From NCBI GenBank assembly GCA_016713725.1, contig JADJOO010000001.1, positions 182,001 to 246,000 of the forward strand: a stretch of 64,000 nucleotides of DNA, read 5' to 3'. Of the stretch, positions 48,456-56,155 are shown one piece after another. The notes beneath the pieces were generated by a model. The model made no database searches and was not told the origin of the DNA. It saw only the letters and a list, made by a program, of their open reading frames with translations. Every line of letters begins with the position of its first letter. The first letter of the stretch is position 1. The position numbers and the translations under genes are program-made. This DNA is from Pseudomonadota bacterium. Its GTDB lineage: Bacteria; Pseudomonadota; Gammaproteobacteria; Steroidobacterales; Steroidobacteraceae.

Positions 48456-49802
48456 ATGCCTCGTGTACACCTCAAGACCTTCGGCTGCCAGATGAACGAG
48501 TACGACTCCGCGCGGATGGCGGACGTGCTGCGTGAGTGCGGCGGCTACGAGGTGACCGAGAATCCGGAAGAAGCCGACCTGTTGCTGCTCAACACGTGTT
48601 CCGTGCGCGAGAAGGCGCAGGAGAAAGTGTTCTCGCAGCTCGGCCGCTGGCGCGACCTGAAGGCTGCGCGCCCGCACGTCATCATCGGCGTGGGCGGATG
48701 CGTCGCGAGCCAGGAAGGCGAGGGCATCACCGCGCGAGCGCCGTTCGTCGATCTCGTGTTTGGCCCGCAGACGATCCACCGTCTGCCCGACATGCTCGAG
48801 AAGTTGCGCAGTCAGGGGCGCGCGGTGGTCGACGTCAGCTTTCCCGAGATCGAGAAATTCGACCGGCTGCCCGCGCCGCGCGCCGAAGGCGTGACGGCCT
48901 TCGTCTCGATCATGGAAGGCTGCAGCAAGTACTGCACGTTTTGCGTGGTGCCGTACACGCGCGGCGAAGAAGTCAGCCGCCCGCTCGAGCAGGTGCTCGC
49001 GGAGATTCGATCGCTGGCGCAGCAGGCGTGGTCGAGATCACTCTGCTGGGCCAGAACGTAAACGCGTATCGCGGCCCGATGGCGGGGGGCGGCCAGGCGG
49101 ACCTCGCCGCGCTCATCTACCTCGTCGCATCCGTGCCGGGCATAGAACGTATTCGCTTCACGACGTCGCATCCGGTCGAATTCCGCGACAGCCTGATCGA
49201 CGCCTACCGGGACGTGCCGCAGCTTGCCAATTACCTGCACCTGCCGGTCCAGAGTGGTTCGGACCGTGTGCTCGCGCTGATGAAGCGCGGCCACACCGTG
49301 CTCGAATACAAGCAGAAGCTGCGCCGCCTGCGCGAAATCCGGCCCGACATCAGCCTGACGACGGACATCATCGTGGGCTTTCCGGGCGAGACGGAGCGTG
49401 ATTTCGCGGCCACGCTCGACCTCGTGCGCGAGATCGGCTTCGACCAGAGCTTCAGCTTCATTTACAGCCCGCGTCCCGGCACACCCGCGTCGTCGCTGCC
49501 GGACGACGTGACGCAGGCAGAGAAGCAGGCGCGCCTCGAGCGGCTGCAGGCCCAGCTCAATGCGCAGGCCCGGGCGATCAGCTCACAGCATGATCGGCAC
49601 AACCCAGCGGGTGCTGGTCGAGCGGCCGTCGAAGCGCGACAGGCGGCAGCTCGCGGGCCGCACCGAGAACAACCGCTGGGTCAATTTCGATGGCCCGGCT
49701 TCACTCATCAACCGCTTCACCGACGTCGTCATCACCGAGGCGATGCCGAATTCGCTGCGGGGTCGCCTGGTGGCCGAAGAGCCCGCACGGAGCAGCGCTT
49801 GA
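48456..49802 (+). CDS. miaB: tRNA-2-methylthio-N6-dimethylallyladenosine synthase, two indels
   Basis: Radical-SAM methylthiotransferase acting on A37 of tRNAs. N-terminal cluster cysteines in TFGCQMNEYDS, LNTCSVREKAQ and GVGGCVASQ; radical-SAM CSKYCTFCVVPYTRG. Near 49025 one G is missing (the intended frame reads QQGVVEITLLGQNVNAY), and near 49585 one base is extra (intended frame SMIGTTQRVLVERPSKRD, the TRAM domain, to the stop at 49800-49802). Net change zero, in agreement with the 1347-bp span. Heads the phoH-ybeY-corC-lnt cluster. Confidence 0.93.
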
Positions 49803-50788
49803 ACGCACAGGTCGAGTCGCGCGAGTTATCGCTCGCTGGCGCCGACAACTCGCGGCTCGCAAATTTTGCGGGACCGATGGAGCAGAACCTGCGTCACGTC
49901 GAGGAACGCCTCGGCGTCGAGGTTCGCCGGCGCGGCTACGACATGCAGGTGCTCGGTCCCGCCGCGGCGGTAGCCAAAGCAACCGCGGTGCTCGCCCGGA
50001 TGTACGAACTGTCGGCGCAGGAAACCCTCTCGCCGGACCGCGTGCATCTCTGCGTGCAGGAGTTCGGCTTCCCGCGTCCGGTCACGGAGCAGGCGGCGGA
50101 CGGTGGCAGCGAGACCGTCGTGCACACCCAGCGTGGCGGCATTCGGGGCCGCGGGCCGAACCAGCGCCAGTACATGGACCAGATCCGCGTGAACGACCTC
50201 ACGTTCGGCATCGGGCCTGCAGGCACGGGCAAGACTTATCTCGCGGTCGCCAGCGCCGTCGAAGCGCTGCATTCAGGCAGCGTGCGCCGCATCGTGCTCG
50301 TGCGGCCGGCAGTCGAAGCCGGCGAACGGCTCGGCTTCCTGCCGGGCGACATGGCGCAGAAAGTCGATCCGTACCTGCGGCCGATGTACGACGCGCTCTA
50401 CGAGATGATGGGTTTTGACCGCGTTGCGCGCAACATCGAACGGCAGGTCATCGAAGTGGCGCCGCTCGCATTCATGCGCGGCCGCTCGCTCAATGACTCG
50501 TTCATCATCCTCGACGAAGCGCAGAACACCTCGGTCGAGCAGATGAAGATGTTCCTGACGCGCCTCGGCTTCGGCTCGAAGGCCGTCGTCACCGGCGACA
50601 TCACCCAGGTGGACCTCCCGCGGCAGCAGCGTTCGGGACTTCGTCACGCAATCGAAGTGCTGCGCGGCGTCGACGGCGTCGCCTTCACGTTCTTCAACGC
50701 GCTTGACGTCGTGCGGCACCCGCTGGTGCAGCGGATCGTGCAGGCGTACGAGCGCAACTCGGACGCCGAGGACGCCCGGGATCGTTGA
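49799..50788 (+). CDS. ybeZ: PhoH-like ATPase
   Basis: 329 aa. TTG start overlapping the miaB stop (TTGA). N-terminal KH-like region, then Walker A FGIGPAGTGKTYLAVASAV, Walker B DSFIILDEAQNTSVEQMKMF and TGDITQVDLPRQQRSGLRHA. Partner of YbeY in rRNA maturation and quality control. The miaB-ybeZ-ybeY-corC-lnt order is conserved in gammaproteobacteria. Confidence 0.93.
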   Translation: MNAQVESRELSLAGADNSRLANFAGPMEQNLRHVEERLGVEVRRRGYDMQVLGPAAAVAKATAVLARMYELSAQETLSPDRVHLCVQEFGFPRPVTEQAADGGSETVVHTQRGGIRGRGPNQRQYMDQIRVNDLTFGIGPAGTGKTYLAVASAVEALHSGSVRRIVLVRPAVEAGERLGFLPGDMAQKVDPYLRPMYDALYEMMGFDRVARNIERQVIEVAPLAFMRGRSLNDSFIILDEAQNTSVEQMKMFLTRLGFGSKAVVTGDITQVDLPRQQRSGLRHAIEVLRGVDGVAFTFFNALDVVRHPLVQRIVQAYERNSDAEDARDR

Positions 50789-51342
50789 TGCGCAGTCAGC
50801 TCACCCGCGGTTCCGCCAATGCGCTGTCGCCGCTGCAAGTCGAAGTGCAGCTCACCACGCGCCGGCCCTGGGTCCCGGGCGCCGTCACCCTGCGGCGCTG
50901 GGCACGCGCGGCCCATGCGGCGGGGCTCGCGTCGCTGTCGGTGCGCAGGCTGCGGATGCACGAATCGGTCGGGCAGGGCGCCGCCGCGTGCCTGCGCGTC
51001 GTCGGCAGCGCTGAGAGCCGTCGCCTGGACCGCGAATATCGCGGCAAGGATCACCCGACCAACGTGCTGTCGTTCCCTTCGTCGCCCGAAGAGCGTGTCG
51101 CCACCGGCATCCTCGGTGATCTCGTAATCTGCGCCCCGGTCGTGGCCCGCGAAGCCCGTGATCAGGGCAAGACGCTGCGCGCCCACTGGGCCCACATGGT
51201 GGTGCACGGCACGCTGCACCTGCTGGACTATGACCACGAAAGCGCACGCGATGCCCGCACGATGGAGGCGCTCGAGGTGGAAATCCTGCGCGGATTGGGG
51301 TTTCATGATCCGTATCGCCCGCTCACCGAACAGGCTGTATGA
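50788..51342 (+). CDS. ybeY: endoribonuclease YbeY (rRNA maturation)
   Basis: 184 aa from ATG 50788, which overlaps the phoH stop (TTGATG). Zinc-binding H3 motif VVHGTLHLLDYDHE near the C-terminus; upstream DREYRGKDHPTNVLSFPSSP is the second signature. Involved in 16S 3'-end processing and ribosome quality control. Confidence 0.95.
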   Translation: MRSQLTRGSANALSPLQVEVQLTTRRPWVPGAVTLRRWARAAHAAGLASLSVRRLRMHESVGQGAAACLRVVGSAESRRLDREYRGKDHPTNVLSFPSSPEERVATGILGDLVICAPVVAREARDQGKTLRAHWAHMVVHGTLHLLDYDHESARDARTMEALEVEILRGLGFHDPYRPLTEQAV

Positions 51343-52205
51343 GTAGTAGCGGACAAACGGGTGCAACCGGCAGCTGGCTCAGGCGACTGGCCAACGCGAT
51401 CACAGGCGAGCCGCGCGATCTCGACGAACTCGCAGCCATCCTGGTCGAGGCCCGGGAACGCGGCCTGATCGACGCCGACGTCCTGCAGATGCTGGAATCC
51501 GTCCTGGAGGTCTCCGAGATCCAGGTGCGCGACATAATGGTGCCGCGTTCGCAGATGGTCGTGATCAACCGCGACGAGCCGGTCGACAAGATCCTGCCGG
51601 TCGTCATCGAGTCGGGACACTCGCGCTTTCCCGTCGTCGGCGAGGATCGCGACGAAGTGCAGGGCATCCTGCTCGCCAAGGACCTGCTGCGGTTCTTCGT
51701 CGAGGACCAGCCCGACGACTTCGACATCAAGGAGTGCCTGCGTCCCGCCGTGTTCATTCCGGAGAGCAAGCGCCTCAACGTGCTGCTCAAGGAATTCCGC
51801 GTCACGCACAACCACATGGCGATCGTCGTCGACGAATACGGCGGCGTGTCTGGTCTGCTCACGATCGAAGACGTGCTCGAGCAGATCGTGGGCGATATCG
51901 GGGACGAATACGATGTCGACGAAAGTGAGGGCATCCGCAAGGAAGCCGACCGCAGCTGGACGGTGCCTGCGCTCACGCGCATCGAGGACTTCAACCAGGC
52001 GTTCGGTACGCGGTTCTCCGACGAGGAATGCGACACGATCGGCGGCCTGATCCTGCAGGAACTGGGACGGATGCCGCGCCGCGGCGAAGCCGTGCAGATC
52101 GGCGGGCTCGAACTGAAGGTGACGCGCGCAGACCGGCGCCGCATCGAGACCCTGCGCGTGACTTCGCCGCGCGACCTCGAACTGCGCCCGGCGGATGGCG
52201 GCTAG
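51339..52205 (+). CDS. corC: CBS-domain Mg/Co efflux-associated protein CorC
   Basis: 288 aa. Two CBS motifs (VRDIMVPRSQMVVINRDEPV; HNHMAIVVDEYGGVSGLLTI then EDVLEQIVGDIGDEYD) and the C-terminal CorC/HlyC transport-associated domain. No membrane segment, so it is the soluble regulator type found next to lnt. ATG overlaps ybeY stop. Confidence 0.93.
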   Translation: MSSSGQTGATGSWLRRLANAITGEPRDLDELAAILVEARERGLIDADVLQMLESVLEVSEIQVRDIMVPRSQMVVINRDEPVDKILPVVIESGHSRFPVVGEDRDEVQGILLAKDLLRFFVEDQPDDFDIKECLRPAVFIPESKRLNVLLKEFRVTHNHMAIVVDEYGGVSGLLTIEDVLEQIVGDIGDEYDVDESEGIRKEADRSWTVPALTRIEDFNQAFGTRFSDEECDTIGGLILQELGRMPRRGEAVQIGGLELKVTRADRRRIETLRVTSPRDLELRPADGG

Positions 52206-53727
52206 CCGGGTGGACGCCGCCGCCCGCCTGCGCGGCCTCCACGGCTGGGGGCGCTGGCTTGCGCTGCCGCTCGGGGGCCTGCTCGCGCTCGCCTTTGCGC
52301 CCCTCTCGCATTACCTGCTGGCCTTCGCGTGCACGGCCTCCCTGTTCGTACTCTGGCACGGCGTGAGTCCGCGAGAGGCCGCCTCGCGCGGATTCCTGTT
52401 CACCAGCGGCACGTTCCTGGCGGGCACGTACTGGCTCTACCACAGCATCCACCTGGTCGGGCAGGCCCCCGTCTGGGTGGCGCTGCTGCTCATGCTCGGG
52501 CTCGTTGCGATCATGGGCGTCTACACCGCGATCGTCGGATACGTCAGCGCGCGCTGGGCGCCGGCCAGCGGTGCGCTGCGCTGGCTGTTCGTGCTGCCCG
52601 CGTTGTGGGTGCTCTCGGAGTGGTTTCGCGGCTGGTTCCTCAGCGGATTTCCATGGCTCGCGCTCGGGTACTCGCAGCTCGCGACACCGCTCCGTGGCTT
52701 TGCGCCGCTGCTCGGCGTGTACGGCGTCAGCCTCGCCGTCGCAGTCACCGCGGGTGCGCTGGCCGCTTTGCTGCTCGGCGAGCGCCGCGACCGGATCGTC
52801 GCCGCCGTGATCGTCCTGTGCGTGTGGGGCACCGGCACCGCATTGACCCGCATCGAATGGACGGTGCCGCGTGGCGCACCGATTCGCGCAGCGCTGGTGC
52901 AGGGTGCCGTGCCGCAGTCGATGAAGTGGGCGGCGGATCAGCGCGCGCACACGATGCAGTTGTACGCGGACATGACGGTGCCGCACCTCGGCGCGGATGT
53001 CATCGTGTGGCCGGAGTCGGCGATTCCAGCACTCGAAGCCAACGTGCGCCCTTACCTCGCGCAGGTGTCTGCGCTCGCGAACGAGAACGGTTCGTCGCTG
53101 CTGATGGGCCTGCTGCGGCGCGACGCCGCGACGGGTTCGTACTACAACTCGGTTGCGGCCTGGGCGCTCGAACAGCCTGTGCAGTGGTATGACAAGCGTC
53201 GACTCGTCCCCTTTGGCGAATTCTTTCCGGTGCCCCAGGCCGTGCGCGAATGGCTGCGGCTCATGAACCTGCCGTATTCCGATTTCGAGCCGGGACGTGC
53301 CGATCCGGCGCCGCTGCGGGCCGCGGGCGAAACGTTCGCGCCGACCATCTGCTACGAAGACGCCTACGGTTCCGAGCAGCTCGGGCTGGCCCGCGAGTCG
53401 ACACTGCTCGTCAACGTTACCAACGACGCCTGGTTCGGCGACTCGACCGCGCCGCATCAGCACCTCGACATCAGTCGCATGCGGGCACTCGAGAGCGGTC
53501 GCGCGATGCTGCGCGCGACGAACGACGGCGTCACTGCTCTGATCGGGCACGACGGTTCGCTGCTCGGAACGCTGCCGCAGTTCCAGCCCGGCGTGCTCAC
53601 GGGCGACGTGCAGCCGCGTTCGGGTCTCACGCCCTACGTGCGGTTCGGCAACTGGCCCGTCCTGGCCGTGCTCTGGGTCGGACTCGCTGTCATCGCAGTG
53701 TCGTGCCGTCGGGGCATCCGACGATGA
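52195..53727 (+). CDS. lnt: apolipoprotein N-acyltransferase
   Basis: 510 aa inner-membrane enzyme that adds the third acyl chain to lipoproteins. About six N-terminal membrane helices to residue ~200, then the nitrilase domain with the catalytic triad visible as Glu in VIVWPESAIP, Lys in WYDKRRLVPFGEFFP and Cys in FAPTICYEDAYG. Overlaps corC by 11 bp. Confidence 0.96.
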   Translation: MAASRVDAAARLRGLHGWGRWLALPLGGLLALAFAPLSHYLLAFACTASLFVLWHGVSPREAASRGFLFTSGTFLAGTYWLYHSIHLVGQAPVWVALLLMLGLVAIMGVYTAIVGYVSARWAPASGALRWLFVLPALWVLSEWFRGWFLSGFPWLALGYSQLATPLRGFAPLLGVYGVSLAVAVTAGALAALLLGERRDRIVAAVIVLCVWGTGTALTRIEWTVPRGAPIRAALVQGAVPQSMKWAADQRAHTMQLYADMTVPHLGADVIVWPESAIPALEANVRPYLAQVSALANENGSSLLMGLLRRDAATGSYYNSVAAWALEQPVQWYDKRRLVPFGEFFPVPQAVREWLRLMNLPYSDFEPGRADPAPLRAAGETFAPTICYEDAYGSEQLGLARESTLLVNVTNDAWFGDSTAPHQHLDISRMRALESGRAMLRATNDGVTALIGHDGSLLGTLPQFQPGVLTGDVQPRSGLTPYVRFGNWPVLAVLWVGLAVIAVSCRRGIRR

Positions 53728-54782
53728 GCGACCACCGCGGCGCGTTGACCGCCGAAGGCGAGCTGTACCCGTCGCCACGCCGGGCGCTCGACTACCTGGA
53801 GACCGATCCGCCGGAACCCGGCCGCGCGATCGAGATCGGCGCCGGGCTCCGCTGGGCGCGCATTCCGCTGCCGATGGAGTTGAACCACATCAACGTGTGG
53901 TTGCTGCGGCACGAAGACGGCTGGATGCTGGTGGACACGGGCCTCGCCGACGACGTCTGCCGCACAGCCTGGCACAGTCTCGAGGCGCACGATCTCGAGG
54001 GCCGCGCGCTGCGCCGGATTTTCATCACGCACGACCATCCGGACCACATGGGTCTCTCGCGCTGGCTGCATGAGCGCCACGGCGCCCCTGTGTGGATGTC
54101 CGAAATCGGCCACCGTTCGACCGGCGAATTCCTCGCTGCATCGCCAGACGAATTGCGCGAGCGGCAGCTCGCGTTCGTCAACGCGCACGGCATGGAGGTC
54201 GAGCTCGAAGCGCTGCGCAAAGCCGCGGGCAGGGAACACGGCGCCTGGTACGGCGGCCTGCCTCCCCTGGCGCGGGCATCTGCTGGCGGCGAGCGAGTGC
54301 ACGCTGCAGGTCGCGACTGGGACGTCATCGAGACCAGCGGGCATTGCCGCGGGCACCTGTGCCTGTATGACGCGCAGGACCTGGTTCTGATCGCCGGCGA
54401 TCAGGTCCTGCCCACGATCTCACCCAACGTGAGCGTGCTGCCGTCGCGGCCGGATGCGAACCCGCTGCGTGACTTCCTGGAATCGCTCGCACGGCTCGAG
54501 CGCTGCGCGCCTGGTACGCTCGTGCTGCCGTCCCACGGCCGGCCGTTCCGGGGTCTGCACCGGCGCGTGGCCGTGCTGCGCTCGCACCACCTCCAGCAAC
54601 TGGAGAGCCTGCGCGAGGCCTGCCCGCGGCCAGCAATCGCGACGTCAATCTCGATATCGGCGAGCGCGTGTTCGTGCAGGAATGGTCCCCGAATCGGACG
54701 GCGCGGGTACAGTATCGAGGCTCACCCTGGGAAGCACGGCTTGCGCCGGGTGCGCCAGCCGCGGCCGGCGAGCATCTCGTGA
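53724..54782 (+). CDS. metallo-beta-lactamase-fold hydrolase, 3' end displaced
   Basis: Start ATG overlaps the lnt stop. The zinc motif is IFITHDHPDHMGLSRWL (HxHxDH), with further ligands in ETSGHCRGHLCLYD and VLIAGDQVLPTISPNV, as in GloB/YcbL-like hydrolases. Family sequence ends near residue 300 (SHHLQQLESLREACPRP). The remaining ~55 residues (IATSISISASACSCRNGPRI...) are not family-like and overlap, out of frame, the nfeD remnant. The gene has therefore lost its native 3' end at ~54620-54645. Substrate unknown. Confidence 0.85.
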   Translation: MSDHRGALTAEGELYPSPRRALDYLETDPPEPGRAIEIGAGLRWARIPLPMELNHINVWLLRHEDGWMLVDTGLADDVCRTAWHSLEAHDLEGRALRRIFITHDHPDHMGLSRWLHERHGAPVWMSEIGHRSTGEFLAASPDELRERQLAFVNAHGMEVELEALRKAAGREHGAWYGGLPPLARASAGGERVHAAGRDWDVIETSGHCRGHLCLYDAQDLVLIAGDQVLPTISPNVSVLPSRPDANPLRDFLESLARLERCAPGTLVLPSHGRPFRGLHRRVAVLRSHHLQQLESLREACPRPAIATSISISASACSCRNGPRIGRRGYSIEAHPGKHGLRRVRQPRPASIS

Positions 54783-54835
54783 GCGCGGTGGAAGGCAACT
54801 GGCTCGTGCTCGAACCCGCTGCCCCGCGGCAATGA
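54617..54835 (+). pseudogene. NfeD C-terminal (OB-fold) remnant
   Basis: In the frame ending at TGA 54833-54835 the sequence reads GERVFVQEWSPNRTARVQYR, then GSPWEARLAPGAPAAAGEHL and VEGNWLVLEPAAPRQ, a textbook NfeD OB-fold domain of ~70 residues. The membrane part and start codon are missing: upstream the frame has no coding sense and is occupied by the MBL gene. NfeD proteins are encoded beside SPFH/stomatin genes, and an SPFH gene follows, supporting the identity. An internal deletion has fused the two genes. Confidence 0.7.
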
Positions 54836-54877
54836 CCGGCACGGCAATCGACTTAAGGCGAAGGGACGGACTGATCA

Positions 54878-56155
54878 ATGGAAATCGCACTCGTACTCGC
54901 AATCATCGCCATCATCTTCGTCATGAAGACGATCAAGATCGTGCCGCAGCAGCACGCCTGGGTCGTCGAGCGGCTCGGCAAGTACGATCGGACGCTGACG
55001 CCCGGGCTCAGCTTCGTGGTCCCGTTCATCGAGCGCGTCGCCTACAGGCACTCGCTCAAGGAGGTTCCGCTCGACGTGCCGAGCCAGGTCTGCATCACCA
55101 AGGACAACACGCAGCTGCAGGTCGACGGCATCATCTATTTCCAGGTCACGGACCCGATGCGAGCCAGTTACGGCTCTAGCAATTACGTCCTTGCGATCAC
55201 CCAGCTGGCGCAAACCCTGCTGCGTTCGGTGATCGGCAAGATGGAACTCGACAAGACCTTCGAGGAACGCGACGCGATCAATGCGTCGGTCGTGAGCGCG
55301 CTCGACGAAGCGGCCGCCAACTGGGGCGTGAAGGTGCTGCGCTACGAGATCAAGGACCTCACGCCACCACAGGAGATCCTGCGCGCGATGCAGGCGCAGA
55401 TCACCGCCGAGCGCGAGAAGCGTGCGCTGATCGCGGCTTCGGAAGGCCGCAAGCAGGAACAGATCAACATCGCCACCGGCGAGCGCGAGGCCTCCATCGC
55501 GCGCTCCGAGGGCGAGCGCCAGGCCGAGATCAACAAGGCCCAGGGCGAGGCGTCGGCGATCGTGGCGGTGGCCGACGCGACGGCGGATGCGATCCGTAAA
55601 GTCGCGCAGGCGATCCAGTCCCCGGGCGGCGAGCAGGCGGTACAGCTCAAGGTGGCCGAGAAGGCCGTCGAGGCCTACGCGCAGCTGGCGCAGAAGAACA
55701 ACACGATGATCGTGCCGGGCAACATGAGCGAAGTCTCGGCGCTGATCGGCACCGCGATGGCGCTGATGAAGAAGGAAGGGGATAGGAAGGGGAGGAAGGG
55801 GAGGAGGGGAGGAAGCAGAGGAACCGGATTCCTGTTCCTATCCTTCCTGTCCTCCTCCCTCCTCCCTTCCTCCTCCCCTTCCTCCCCCCTCCCCTTCCTG
55901 CCCTTCCGGCCTTCCTCCCCTTCCTCGCCCGGTCCGGTATCCTGTGAAGTTCGCGCCCCAGCCGGTCGATCATGCAGGAACGATACGAACCATCCGTCCT
56001 CGAGCCCCAGGCCCAGGCTTACTGGGACAGCAACGGCAGCTTCGCCGTCGTCGAGGACCCGTCCCGCCCGAAGTACTACTGCCTATGCATGTTCCCGTAT
56101 CCGAGCGGGCGCCTGCACATGGGGCACGTTCGCAACTACACGATCGGCGACGTGA
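54878..56155 (+). CDS. SPFH/Band 7 (stomatin/paraslipin-like) protein with extended 3' end
   Basis: N-terminal membrane anchor (residues 1-~12), SPFH domain with VPQQHAWVVERLGKYDRTLT and YRLEVPLDVPSQVCITKDN-like strands, then the long coiled coil typical of stomatins (QAQITAEREKRALIAASEGR, EGERQAEINKAQGEAS). Conserved sequence stops near residue ~300 (SEVSALIGTAMALMKK). The frame then runs through the polypurine/polypyrimidine repeat R5 and into the start of leuS, adding ~120 low-complexity residues that are probably not native. Forms membrane microdomain scaffolds with NfeD. Confidence 0.88.
   Translation: MEIALVLAIIAIIFVMKTIKIVPQQHAWVVERLGKYDRTLTPGLSFVVPFIERVAYRHSLKEVPLDVPSQVCITKDNTQLQVDGIIYFQVTDPMRASYGSSNYVLAITQLAQTLLRSVIGKMELDKTFEERDAINASVVSALDEAAANWGVKVLRYEIKDLTPPQEILRAMQAQITAEREKRALIAASEGRKQEQINIATGEREASIARSEGERQAEINKAQGEASAIVAVADATADAIRKVAQAIQSPGGEQAVQLKVAEKAVEAYAQLAQKNNTMIVPGNMSEVSALIGTAMALMKKEGDRKGRKGRRGGSRGTGFLFLSFLSSSLLPSSSPSSPLPFLPFRPSSPSSPGPVSCEVRAPAGRSCRNDTNHPSSSPRPRLTGTATAASPSSRTRPARSTTAYACSRIRAGACTWGTFATTRSAT
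55776..55928 (+). repeat. polypurine/polypyrimidine inverted repeat R5 (SPFH/leuS gap)
   Basis: A GGAAGGGG/GAGGA-type purine arm (about 55767-55823), a ~20-nt loop and a TCCTCC/TTCCTCCCC pyrimidine arm to ~55928. The arms can pair over ~50 bp with mismatches. Same design as the G-run repeats elsewhere but with GGA units and without the TTAGTCG edge. Probably removed or displaced the SPFH stop codon. Confidence 0.8.
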
